Below are positions 15,101 to 26,684 of a DNA stretch of 64,000 nucleotides, one piece after another. A program made the position numbers and the translations under genes. Origin of the DNA: Aphidius gifuensis (lineage: Eukaryota > Arthropoda > Insecta > Hymenoptera > Braconidae); NCBI RefSeq assembly GCF_014905175.1, contig NC_057789.1:4464001-4528000 (forward strand), read 5' to 3'. The notes under the pieces are model-generated. The model was not told the DNA's origin and searched no databases. It saw only the letters and a list, made by a program, of their open reading frames with translations. The first letter of the stretch is position 1; every line of letters begins with the position of its first letter.

Positions 15101-17257
15101 CAACACAACTGGATGACAATAATGAAGTATTTGGTATACCAGTATGTCTAATGCAAGCAACAACAACATCAACAACAATATTTTTTTTATTATTAATAGT
15201 TATATTTTTTTTTATACCATTTATTATATTATTATTTCTCTACACAATGATTGTTAGCCATTTAATATTTGATTCATCATCATCAACTGCTGAATCATAT
15301 CATGCTAAAGCTAGAAAACAAGTTGTATTAATGTTATTAACTGTTGTATTTAGTTTTTTTATTTGTTTAGCACCATTTAAAATATTTACATTATATTTGC
15401 TATTATCAACATCTGAAGATATTTATGCAATATCAATTGATACATATTATTGTGTACTTTATTTTTCAAGAATAATGGTTTATTTAAATAGTGCTGTTAA
15501 TCCAATATTATATAATTTAATGAGTAGTAGATTTAGAATTGGTTTTTTAAAATTATGTAAATTTAAAAAAAATACAATTGTTGATAGAAATACATTGAGA
15601 AGTACAATTACCAATAGATTTTCACGAAGAATAACAAATAGTGATCAACAAGAAAATTTTTTGTGACATTTTATTTTAACAATATGGTAATTAATTTTTT
15701 TTTTTTTTAATTTTTATTTATTATTGCTATTATTTTGTGTGTCTGTATTTTTTTTTTTTTTTTTTTTTTTATAAGATATTTGAATTGTTTTCTTTACTCT
15801 ATGATAGAATGAAAAAAAAATACAAAAAGTTTAATATGATTCTGCTATATATATGTCTCATCATCAGAAAAACTTTGATATTTTGTTTTCAGTTTTTTTA
15901 TTTCTTTGTTTCTTTTTTTATCATTTTATTTTATTCATTTTTTTTTTTTTTTTTGATTTAGTAAATTGTCTTTCGAATAATTCGAGTAAATAAAAAATAT
16001 TTTAAATTTAGTAGACAGAATTATAATAATAATCAAATTGGTTTAACCAAATGATTAATAATAATAATAGTATATATTCAAATAAACATTCAGTATTACT
16101 CGTTTGATATAACCATCTATCCAGAAAAAAAAAAAAAACAATTATATATTAATTTCTCTATAAAGAAAATCGATTATTAAATTATTAAAAATTTTCCTAG
16201 ACAATATAATTACAAAAATTCAATCAAATTCGTGTTAAAAAATATCTCACCCAGATAAATTTTCCATACATCAATAAAACCAATTAAAAAGTAATAAAAA
16301 AAAATTTTTTAAAAATAAAATGAAATATATATCCAGACAGTACTTGTATCTGAAATAAAAAAAAATAAAAAAACAGATAAATTATACCTCTTGCCAAACT
16401 AAATATTTATATAGGTATATTTAAATAAATTTAAATGTAATATTTATTTATTATTTCTTAACTGTATTATTTTATAAAAAAAAAAGAAAATAAATAAAAA
16501 CTTAAAATATGTATTATTATTAAATGAAATAAATGATTGTTTTTTGTATTTATTTTTCAGTCCAATTCTACCGCTGACATCATACACGATTGATCCAGAC
16601 GAACAAGGAATAAAATATCCAAATTGTATAACAGATTTAAGTCAAACATGGGCAATAACATTTGTAATAATAACAATAATAATATTTTTTATCATTCCAT
16701 TATTTATATTAATAATATTATACACAGTTATTGCCCAACATTTGATGGCCAATCCGGCAATAAGTCGTGGTCCAGCAAATAATTTATTAAAATATCGTAA
16801 ACAAGTTGTTATGATGCTTGGTACTGTTGTATTATGTTTTTTTATATGTATATTACCATTTCGTGCATTTACATTGTGGATTATAATATCACCAGAATCA
16901 TTTGTTATTAATATTGGTGTTGAATGGTATTTTTGTTTATTATATATCAGTAGAAATATGTTTTATCTCAATTCAGCAATTAATCCAATATTATATAATT
17001 TAATGTCAACAAAATTTCGTGGTGGTTTTTTACGTTTATGTGGATTTAGTACAATACGTGAACGTGATACACCAACATCTGGAAGAACTAAAACAACAAC
17101 AAGCAACAATAGTAATAATTCATCTGATTGGCGACGTCAAAGCAGTAACAAGAGTTGCAGTGTTAAGGTTTCTAAAGTTTCTATGAAACAATTTAAATTT
17201 ACATCTATTAAAAAAAATAATATTAATAGAAAAAATAATATTGAAAGTTATGTTTAA
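9102..17257 (+). CDS. CNMaR: CNMamide receptor-like neuropeptide GPCR (5' partial, alternative last exons)
   Basis: This is a class A (rhodopsin-like) G-protein-coupled receptor for the plasma membrane, probably binding a neuropeptide. Shared exons are 9102-9210 (TM3, with the ERY form of the DRY motif in [12 protein letters not shown]) and 9299-9370 (TM4, ending in AAICT). The 9210/9299 junction reads GG|A and is in frame. The second exon ends in AG and joins either of two last exons, each beginning T-CCA, to give Ser-Pro. Both last exons code extracellular loop 2, TM5, TM6 with the Pro-Phe pair and TM7 with NPILY. The wording around TM3 and TM7 resembles insect CNMamide receptors (Drosophila CG33696) as I remember them; thyrotropin-releasing-hormone-like receptors are relatives. 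The GPCR class is certain, the ligand is not. The N-terminal exons with TM1-TM2 are missing from the visible sequence. Confidence 0.72.
9371..15056 (+). other. 5.7 kb intron of the GPCR
   Basis: The donor GTAAAA follows 9370 and the acceptor TTGCAG precedes 15057. It is the largest internal intron of this gene and is mostly A/T runs. More complex islands lie at 9660-9860, 12420-12520 and 13380-14160, with no exon I can support. An acceptor-like TTTTAG at about 13679 is followed by a short open stretch in the right phase, but it stops after about 34 codons and shows no TM5, so it is not called. Confidence 0.6.
15057..15666 (+). CDS. GPCR alternative terminal exon A (TM5-TM7)
   Basis: The acceptor TTGCAG at 15051-15056 is followed by T-CCA-ATG-ATC, so joining to the AG at 9370 gives Ser-Pro-Met-Ile-Trp. 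The exon codes loop 2 with a Cys in IPVCLMQ, TM5 rich in Ile/Leu/Phe, a basic loop-3 end (ARKQVV), TM6 (FFICLAPFK), TM7 with [10 protein letters not shown], and a short basic tail ending in a TGA at 15664-15666. An AATAAA at 15988-15993 is a plausible polyadenylation signal before exon B. It could be used as an alternative to exon B or represent a diverging copy. All TM landmarks are intact, so it does not look like a relic. Confidence 0.8.
16561..17257 (+). CDS. GPCR alternative terminal exon B (TM5-TM7)
   Basis: The acceptor TATTTTTCAG ends at 16560 and the exon starts T-CCA-ATT, the same phase and the same first two residues (Ser-Pro) as exon A. It codes loop 2 with a Cys (YPNCIT), TM5, a basic YRKQVVMML at the start of TM6, TM6 with [11 protein letters not shown]7 with [10 protein letters not shown], and a longer Ser/Thr/Asn- and Lys-rich tail ending at the TAA at 17255-17257. 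Exons A and B are clearly homologous in TM6-TM7 but differ strongly in loop 2 and the tail. The two forms could therefore differ in ligand preference and in arrestin or kinase handling. Confidence 0.82.
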
Positions 17258-19903
17258 ATCAAGATTAACTCATTTTCTAATTAGAGTATTTATTTTTTAT
17301 TTTTTTTTATTTTTGTAAATATAGAAATTGAAGGTATTTTAGTTTTCTTTAAATGAAAAATTATGTCTTTTTTTGTATGATGTAATTATTAGACTAGATT
17401 AAAATAATAGTAAATTTTGTTTTTTTTTTGTTTTTTAATAATATTAGACAGTTGTTGGTGAAATAGAATTGGACAAACAAGACATATAATGAATTGTGAA
17501 TGGCTTACTTTGCCAAGATTTATTATGTCCCGTTTGTACAAACTTGTGATTTACGTTCATTGCCCCCTTTTGAAACTTTGCCCTTACTGACTTTACTATT
17601 TTTATTTATTTATTTATCACTTTAAATAGATAGAATTACTAACGACTGACTGAAGATATGTTTATACACTCAAGTCGACTACTATTATTATTTTTTATTC
17701 ACGATTTATTCGTATTATCAAAAATGATTGAGACACAAACGTCTTGGACTTTGTCCAGTAGATTAATTTTACTTTAAATAAAAAAAAAAAAAAAAGAAAA
17801 CAATAGATAATAGTTGAAATTAACGAATGAAAAATTTTTCTAATGAATGAGACTATTATTTTTTATTTTTTTGTATTTTAGGGATCAGAAATTCGTTATT
17901 CCACTAATGGAGCCAACGAAAAAGGAGAACGATAACAACCATTATCAGTGTATTGTTGTATATATATTTTTTAAATCTAATATCATCATTAAAATGAATA
18001 GAAACAAAAAATATATATATATAAAAAAAAAAACGAGAAAAGGCTATGGGAAATCGCACCGAAGAAGAAAATATATATGAAAATTTTACCTGAGTTAACC
18101 AATGCTTCAATTCTAGTTGAAGTGGATAAGATGGAAATTTTTATCATGTGGAAAAGAAAATTGGCTGATGCTGAAACCATGTGTGTGTAACAATTCTCAC
18201 CTTTTTTTTTATTATTTTATTTCAAAATCATTTTCTTTATTTATTTATTATTTTTTCAATCCGTTGAACATTATTATATACACTTTGCATTTTTTGCGTC
18301 CATTGTTATATATTATTTTATTGCATAATTTTTCTAGCATTATTATATTTATAAAAATAATAATTTAGTGGAAATTTATTTAAAAAATAATAATTGTAAT
18401 GGAGATTGAGATTTTTAGTTTTTAAAAATGAAAATAATTCATATCGCATTTAATGTTAACTTAAAGTATTTAATCAAAAAAAATTGTTGTATTATTAGAA
18501 TTGATATATGTTTAATTAGTATTAAACGAGATAATTTTTAGATATTAAATTTTTTTAATTTTATGAAATCGCAAAAGAGCAATGAGAGATATTTATCCGG
18601 ATTATTATTTTAAATATACATTCCTTTGAAAAAATTAAAAAAAAAAAAAATTAAAAGTGCATTTAAAAAAATGAACAGATCAAATTGATTAAAGTATTAT
18701 TATATAGATATTTTATTTATTATTATCTAGTCAACAATCATCAGTCATCACCATTAAATCATGGGTATGAATCTCTTGTTCATTAATTATAAATTTATTT
18801 ATTTTACGTATTTATTTTTTAATCATAAAAAAAAATAAAGAAGGAATAAATTTATGTGAATGATGATGTGTGTTGCCCAGATATTAGCAATAATAATTAT
18901 TAATTATTATTGTTAGTAGAAAAATAAAAAAGATAAATTGTTTTTAATATTAGAATTTACAAAAGTTTGTACTTGTCAGTTAAGAAAAATTCGGTCGTAA
19001 ACATCCGAAAGCCTTTTCTCCGGCGTTTAAATATATTCATTTATTTAGCTTTTTATAAAACATAATAAAATTAAAAAATAAAAACGGAAATTATTGTTGA
19101 TTCAACTAAAAAAAATTCTCGTTAATGTTTTTTTTTTTTTTTTAGTTTATTTTTTTATAAATTTCATATACAAATGCTCGTTGAGATTTATTTTTTTCAT
19201 GAAAAAGAGTGATAGTCAAGTCAAAGAAAAATGTTTTTAAAAAATTAATGTAAATTTAAAAAAAAAATTGTATGATTCGTCGTTGTATTAATTTATGTAA
19301 TGAATATTTAAAAAAAAAAAAAAAAATGTATATATCGTTTAAGAATACTCAGTGTAAATTTAAAAAAAAAAAATAATGTTTAAATTGAAATGATTAGTCA
19401 GTGAAAATTTAACCGAATTTTATCCAAAAAATTTGACTGATGAAAAAAGAAGAAAGAAGGATTCAATTATTATTTATTAGACTGAAAAATTTGTGTCCAT
19501 TGTTAGTTGTAAATATATTTTATAAATCGAAAAAAAAGAATCATGTTTCTGTAAGTTGATTAGAAAAAAAAAAAAATTTTTTTAACAATGTTGTTTAATG
19601 ATAATAATAAATCTGTCACCTCATTGATTTAATTGTGTTTTTTATAAATTTTATCAACAACAAAATAACAAGAATTGCAAAAAAAAAAAAGCCACCCAAA
19701 TGCAAAATTTCATCGACAAAAAGAAAAGAAAATATAAAGCTATTTCAGTACCAGCATCACTCAAAGATTGAAAAAAAAAAATAAGTAAATTCTTTTGATG
19801 TCATTTAAAACTTCATGCAGTCCAAAGAAAAAGAGTAAAATTTAAAATAATCTTAAAATAAATACTCTTAGTAATTATAATAATATATTAATAATATTTT
19901 TAT
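17258..19903. other. 3' flank of the GPCR and of DENND10; no gene seen
   Basis: The stretch holds the 3' UTR of GPCR exon B (candidate AATAAA near 17776) and, on the other strand, the 3' flank of DENND10. An acceptor-like TTTTAG ending at 17880 is followed by about 70 bases of higher complexity (17881-17950), but I see no donor or homology. A second small island lies near 18985-19030. The rest is A/T runs and homopolymers. Confidence 0.5.
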
Positions 19904-21161
19904 TTACAGGACAAAAAGATTTTCAGCAACAGCAAGATTTATAAGAAAATTTTCAACAGCCTGTGATAAATTTTTATCTTTTAATATTCTAAGATTAATT
20001 AATTTACGTCCATCACAATCTTCAACATTAGCAAGACTTTTAAGTTGATTTAATAAATCTTGTGTCTTATCACCAATTTCATTGATTATTTGTGTTTCAT
20101 TGTATGATATATTTTCACATAATTGTACCATAAATAGTGCAATTTCTTTATGAGTTTTAGTCATTGTTAAACTTTCCTTGGCATGTGGAGCAACTGTAAC
20201 TTCACGAGCTGGTATATTAACAAGAAGATCATATAATTCTGGTCTTGATGATACTGAACTATCACTACAACCAGCTACATAATATGAATATACCTGCAAA
20301 TATAAATAAATAAATAAACAAATGTAATGTTTATATTAAATTAGAATAATTTAATTACTTTTAATTCAGCTAATTCTTCTTTAACAAGATCAATCCAAGG
20401 AAAAAGATTATCTGTAACTTTTCTGTGTTTCATCAATGCTGGAAATGTTTTTATCCATTTTAATAATTCTTCCAAGCTATGATGATAAACAATAATACGT
20501 TTTTTTAATAATAATGCAGTATATATTAAAATTGTTTCAAGTTCAAATGCTTTTATGAGACCACGTATATTACTGTCAGCAACAAGACGTTGTCCATTAA
20601 AATCATCAGATAAAAATGTGCCATTTTCTTGTGTTGTACATGTACCATTTGTATAAACTGATAAATAAAGTTTAAGTATTTCACTTGGATCACCAGTTTT
20701 ACAATACATTTTACTCATAACACGAGTAAATACTTCATATTTTTGAGGATTAAAATCTCGAGTAAATAATATCAAGGCAAATTGTTTAACCTGAAATACA
20801 AAAATACAATTAATTTGTTGATTAGTTTATAAATGAAAAAATTTATCATTTTACATACCCTGGGTAATTTATCTGATTCAAAAACTTCATTTGAATTTAT
20901 GTAAAACCAATTGTCCATGTGTCTTGCACAAAGAAATGATTGTGTTCCAGTATTTGTCGTTTGAAAATTACATTTTCTTGTGACAATTGATTTTTGTAAT
21001 TCTGATACTGATGGAAATGTCCAGGTCCATAATACATCACCATTACAGTCTTTTTCTGTTGATCAAAAATACACATCATTAAATTTTCCAAATAAAACTT
21101 AATTTTTTAATTAAAGCTTACCAATTATACTGCAGGATATTAAATCTTTTAACGGAGCCAT
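19904..21161 (-). CDS. DENND10: DENN domain-containing protein 10 (FAM45)
   Basis: Four minus-strand exons: 21161-21122 (start ATG, MAPLKDL), 21055-20859, 20790-20359 and 20293-19904 (stop TAA at 19904-19906). Junction phases are 1, 0, 0 and the total is 352 residues, very near the human protein (about 357). Recognisable landmarks are EKDCNGDVLW near the N-terminus, TRDFNPQKYEVFTRV, LLKKRIIVYHHSLE, YYVAGCSDSSVSSRPELYDL and a C-terminal AENFL-like helix. In mammals DENND10 is a DENN-fold protein tied to late endosome homeostasis, Rab27-linked exosome release and the Commander complex. That role is inferred by homology. The gene diverges from eIF3a; the two are separated by about 1.1 kb. Confidence 0.93.
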
Positions 21162-22270
21162 CAAAACAACAATAATAAATCTTTTTTTGTTATTGTTTTC
21201 TACTTGCAAAACAAAAAAAAAATATCAAAAGTAAACAATTTTTTATTTTCACCATTCCCTTTTGTTTTGTTTTTTATTTATTTTTTTTTTTTCAATTTAC
21301 AAACAAATCAGTTTTATATTATTAAAAAAGTTATAAATTTTAATTTAACCATATTAAAAAACTTTGCTAATTAAAAAAAATATCAACTTTATGTTTATTA
21401 TTATTTATTTTTTTTTATTTGTGTTTATTATTATTATTATAATTACGCCCAGTGTTCAATGAAGTTGAAAATTTTCATCTTAGATGTCAGCTCTTTTAAA
21501 TTTGTTATCCACCGAGTTGATGAAAAAAAAATATTATTATTATTATTATTTAATAAACAATTAAATAATGAAAAATAATATTAATTTAATCATTAATTTA
21601 TTTATTTATATAATTTTTAAAGTATAGTATTAAATTTGATAATTAATTAAATTAATAATTTAGATGTCAATTTGACTCGTGTCAAAACGGAAGCCATTGA
21701 TTTTCCATTGTGACCGCTTGGACACATGGCGCTTTTACCCTGGGCCTTATCATCTACGTGTGCCGACATATTGAAACCACATTTTTTTTGTCATTTATTA
21801 TATCAAGTGACCGGTGATTCCAGATTAATACTACTGGCGTTAATTTGTCAAGTGTCTTTGTTTTAAAAAAACAACAACCATGTATCTACGAAAAAAAGGC
21901 ATTTTTTCCTATCTTTGGCATGTATAACCAACCCATGTTGCCTATAAGCCAACGCTTCAATATGGCCGATTTTTTTATCCTGTTGAAATTTACAAAAATG
22001 TTATTTATTTATTCTCATAAACCCAATCCAGTCTTGATTATTTTTGTAGCTTCATTTTTTTTTTTAATGTCTAATAATGAGCTACTTTGACACCAAGCCA
22101 CCACCTTTTTTTTTTTTTTAATTTATTAATTTATTTTAACATTTTTTTATTATTATAAAAATTAACTATTATATAATGGAGTAAATATTTTTTTAAATAA
22201 ATGTCAAACTTGATATGATGATTAAATGAAAAAATAATGTTGATGATGATTATGATGTTTAATATTTCAG
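21162..22270. promoter_or_regulatory. Divergent promoter region of DENND10 and eIF3a
   Basis: The spacer is AT-rich, with a complex block at about 21665-22000 that probably holds the eIF3a promoter and 5' UTR. An ETS-like ACGGAAG occurs near 21688 and a YY1-like ATATGGCC near 21960. The eIF3a intron acceptor ATATTTCAG ends at 22270. The short first coding exon expected for eIF3a was looked for on the plus strand here and not found. Confidence 0.45.
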
Positions 22271-25200
22271 AGTTTATTGAGGTGGGTAAACCGGCAAGGG
22301 CTTTGGATACTCTTCAAGAAGTATTTCGTAATAAAAAATGGACATACAGCTGGCCCGAGTCGGTTCTCGAACCAATAATGTTCAAGTACTTAGATTTATG
22401 TGTAGATTTAAAAAAATCACACATTGCTAAAGAAGGTTTATTTCAATATAGAAATATGTTTCAATCAGTTAATGTTGGAAGTTTAGAAAATGTTATTCGT
22501 GGTTATTTACGTATGGCTGAAGAAAAAACTGATAATGCTAGAAAACAAAGTCAACAAGCTGTTGTTGATATTGATGATCTTGATATGCTTGCAACACCAG
22601 AAAGTATATTGCTATCAGCAGTTAGTGGTGAAGATGCACAAGATCGTAGTGATCGTACAATCTTAACACCATGGGTTAAATTTTTATGGGAATCATATTG
22701 TCAATGTCTTGAATTATTACGTACAAATGCACATGTTGAAACATTGTATCATGATATTGCAAGAATGGCATTTCAATTTTGTTTAGAATACAATCGTAAA
22801 ACTGAATTTCGTAAATTATGTGAAAAATTACGTAAACATTTAGAAGAAATATGTAAATTACCACAATTAGTATCAAATGTATCAATGAATAAATCTGAAA
22901 CTCAACAACTTAATTTAGAAACACGTTTAATACAATTAGACTCAGCAATACAAATGGAATTATGGCAAGAGGCATATAAAGCAACTGAAGATATTCATGG
23001 TTTAATGAATCTTGCTAAAAAACAACCAGTACCAAAAACAATGGCAAATTATTATCAAAAATTAGCTATGGTATTTTGGAAAGCTGGTAACTTTTTATTT
23101 CATGCTGCTGCATTATTAAAATTATTTCAATTATCACGTGAAATGAAAAAAAATATGTCACCAGAAGAACAACAAAGAATGGCTAATCGTGTATTACTAG
23201 CAACATTATCAATACCATTACCATCAGCTCATCCTGAATTTGATCGTTTTATTGAAACAGATAAAAGTCCATTAGAAAAAGCTCAAAAATTAGCTGTATT
23301 ATTGGGTTTAAATCAACCACCAACACGTGCATCATTATTACGTGATATTGTACGTTTAAATGTTGTTAATTTAGCATCACCACAATTACAAGACCTATAT
23401 TCATGGCTTGAAGTTGATTTTCATCCATTGGAATTATGCTCAAGAGTACATTCTGTTATTCAAACATTACAAGTTGATGAAACAAGTCCATTGGCACAAT
23501 ATGTTAATGCACTTCAAGATGTTACACTTGTACGTCTTGTACATCAAGTATCACAAGTTTATCAAATAATACATTTTTCACGTTTACTTGAATTGGCTAA
23601 ATTCACTGATGCATTTCATCTTGAACGTTTACTTGTTGATTGTGTACGTTATAATGATATGCAAATTAGAATTGATCATGGTAAACGTTGTATTAATTTT
23701 GGTGTTGATTTAAGTGAAGCACAACGTGAAGATCATCCAGATGGTCCTGTATTACAAGCTATGCCATCAGAACAAATACGTTGTCAATTAGTTAATATGG
23801 CAACTGTATTACATCGTGCTATTAATGTTATTAATCCAAATAAACGTAAACAAGAACGTGAAAAATTACGTGCACAAATGGTTGCACTTTATCATGAAAC
23901 TAAAAATAAAGATCATCATCGTATTCTTGAAAGACAAGTTATTATTGAACAACGTAAAGAATATATTGAACGTGTTAATACAATACGTGAAGAAGAAGAA
24001 TTACGTCGTCATGAAGAATTAGCACGTCAACAAGCATTGGCTGAACAAAAACGTCTTGAACAAGAACGTGAAGAACGTGAACGTAAACGTCAACAAAGTG
24101 AAATACAACAAATAAAAGATCGTCATTTAAAAGAAAAAATGCAACAAATATCACAAACAAGCCATGGACAAAAAGTCCTTAAAAAACTTGATGAAGATGA
24201 AATTAAAAAATTAGATGCTGAACAAATTGCAGCAAGAGAAGCTGAAGAATTACAAAAAGAAAGACGTGAATTACAACAAAAACTTAAATCACAAGAAAAA
24301 AAAGTTGATTATTTAGAAAGAGCTAAACGTATTGAAGAAATTCCATTACTTGAAAAAGCTGTTGAAAAAAAAATGGAACTTGCTAAACAACTTTGGGAAC
24401 AACAAGAACAAGAACGTATTGCTGCTGCAATTGAAGAACGTAATCAAGCTGTTTTAACACGTGAACGTATGTTACATATGAAACCAAATGCTGATGAATT
24501 TTTAGCTGATATATTAGCAACAAGAAGAAATATTTATGAAGAAAAATTACGTGAATTTAATATTAGATTAAATGAAGAACGTATTAAACGTCTAGCTGAT
24601 CGTAGAATACAAAGAAGAGCTGAACGTAAAGCTAAAGCTGAAAAAGAAAGAGCTGAAGCTGCTGAAAGAAAACGTCTTGAAGAATTACGTATTAAAGAAG
24701 AAGAAGAAAAAAAACGCATGGAAGAAGAACGTGCTATTCGTGAAGAAGAAGAAAAAATAAGAAGAGCTGCATTTGAAGCTGAAGAAGCTGAAAGACTAGC
24801 TAAATTAGAAAAACAAGCTGAAATTAAACGTGCTAAAGAAGCATTAATTGAAAAGAAACTTGAAGAAGAAAAACGTAAATTGGCCATGATTGATAATGAT
24901 GGTGATCCACGTTGGAGACGTGGTGGAGGTGGTGGTGGTGGTTATCGTGATCGTAATCGTGATACAATTGCTGATCGTGATGGTGATGAAACAAAAAGTG
25001 TTACAACATCATCATCATGGCGTTCAGAGCCAAGAGCTGAAATTAAACAAAAAGATGATGAAGATAAAAAACGTCGACCTGAAGAAGAACGTAAATGGTC
25101 AAATGATCGTTATAACAAGGACAAAGATGATGGGTTTGAAAGATCTGATCGTCCTCCACAAAGTCGTGGTGGTGGTGGTAGCAGTATGGGTGGTTGGAGA

Positions 25201-25587
25201 CGTGGTGGTGATGATCGTCGTGATGATAGACGTGATGATCGTGGATCCCAAAGAAGAATGGCTGGTGGACCACGTGATGACGATAGATCTAAACCCCAAC
25301 GATCATCTGGACCATCTGATTGGCGTACAAGAGATCAACAACAACCACAACAACAAGAAATACGTCGTGAAATACCCAAGCGTGAAGAGTAAGTTTTCAT
25401 TTATTTATTTTTAAATAGTTTTTTTTTTTTATTTAAATTTATATACAATATTTTATTTAACTTGACAAATTTTTTTTTGTTTCTTTTTTTTTTTTTTAGA
25501 AGAGAAGAACAGCCAAAACGTGATGAACCCCCACGTGAAGCTCCTGAAGATGATGGAGGTTGGTCCAAAGTGAGCAACAAACGTTAA
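22271..25587 (+). CDS. eIF3a: Eukaryotic translation initiation factor 3 subunit A (first exon missing)
   Basis: eIF3a is the large scaffold subunit of eIF3, which binds the 40S ribosome and recruits mRNA. Two exons are clear: 22271-25388 and 25500-25587, joined GA|A, with a stop at 25585-25587. The first opens with EFIEVGKPARALDTLQ, which normally follows about 16 residues coded by a first exon, and the phase (one base needed) agrees with that. In order come the N-terminal TPR-like helices, the PCI domain (to roughly residue 500), a long charged coiled coil rich in Glu, Arg and Lys (about 540-890), and a C-terminal Arg/Gly/Asp-rich repeat region ending in GGWSKVSNKR. An in-frame ATG cluster at 22237-22260 reads through the intron end and is probably not the true start. 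Candidate AATAAA at 25914. Confidence 0.95.
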
Positions 25588-26684
25588 TTTTTCAATAATT
25601 AATAACAAATTAAAAAAAAAAAAATTCGATATTCCCAGTCTTTTTTTTTTTTTTTTTTTTAATATATAAGTATACAATTGAATTAATTTGTTTTTTTTAA
25701 AAAAAAAAATATTTGAAAAAGGAAGAAAAAAAAAAAAAAAAATACAGAAGCAAAATACATTTTTCAATCTTTTTTTTATAAAAAAAACTATACTTTTTTT
25801 AGGGAGTATTTTTAAGGAATTAAATTGGTCATTTTTTAACTGGGAATTTCGAAAGTTAAGAAATAATGAAAATGATTTAAATTCTTATGTAATCGAAATC
25901 AATTTACAATATTAATAAAAAATATCTTGTATTTCTAATGAACAAAAAAATATCACAAAAATGCAAAAAAAAATAAAAAAAAAAAAAAAACCTGTCAATT
26001 TATTATTTATTATTTTTTATATTCAATAATTTTTATTTGTCGTCGTATCTTTTAATTTTTCCAACGCATATATTATTAATAATAATAAAACAAAAATATA
26101 AAATTCATAATCTTTTATTGAATTACAAAAAAAAAAAAATTGTTGAAATAAACTTATGATAAATGATTTCACATAATGAATCACATTATTTAAATAACAT
26201 ATCACTAAATAATATTGAAATAATAATCTAGTTGAAAAACTTTCTATTTACAAACTTGTATAGCTAAAAAAAAATTCACAAAAGCCATTACATCATTTTA
26301 TCATTGAAGTAACGAGATTCACACGATAACAAATTGTAATAATATTTATTCATTCACATCAGAATGCAGTCACGAGTGAAATCGTTTTTTTCTTTCTTTT
26401 TCACTCTTATAAAATAAAAAAAAAAAACTAAAGCGTCATACACAGACACTGAATACAGAAATTTAAACATTAAAGATTCACTTCCTTGACAAAACGTACT
26501 CGAAAAAATTACTAAAAATATATTATTATTATAAAAAAAATAATTCAATACTAAGTAGACTTGGCAATCATCAATTTTTATCAACAAAAATTGTCACGTA
26601 GAAATATTTAAATTAAAAAAAAATGCATTATCATTTTGATAGTTGCATTTGTCTTTATTGATCATCTTGTTTTTTTTTTAATAA
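25588..26684. other. Convergent 3' flanks of eIF3a and clarin-like gene 1
   Basis: No gene is seen. The stretch has several poly-A and poly-T runs of 12-18 bases, the eIF3a polyadenylation signal near 25914, and a TTTATT at about 26654 that reads AATAAA on the minus strand for the clarin-like gene. Confidence 0.55.

Noticed and set aside
17847..18080. Open frame after an acceptor in the 3' flank of GPCR exon B
   Set aside because: No known relative and no donor to join. Most of it is Lys/Ile runs expected from A/T composition.
24534..24887. 117-codon minus-strand open frame inside eIF3a, and similar Val/His-rich frames at 24890-25414
   Set aside because: These are mirror or shifted readings of the eIF3a charged coiled coil and Arg/Gly repeats. 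eIF3a homology explains the region.
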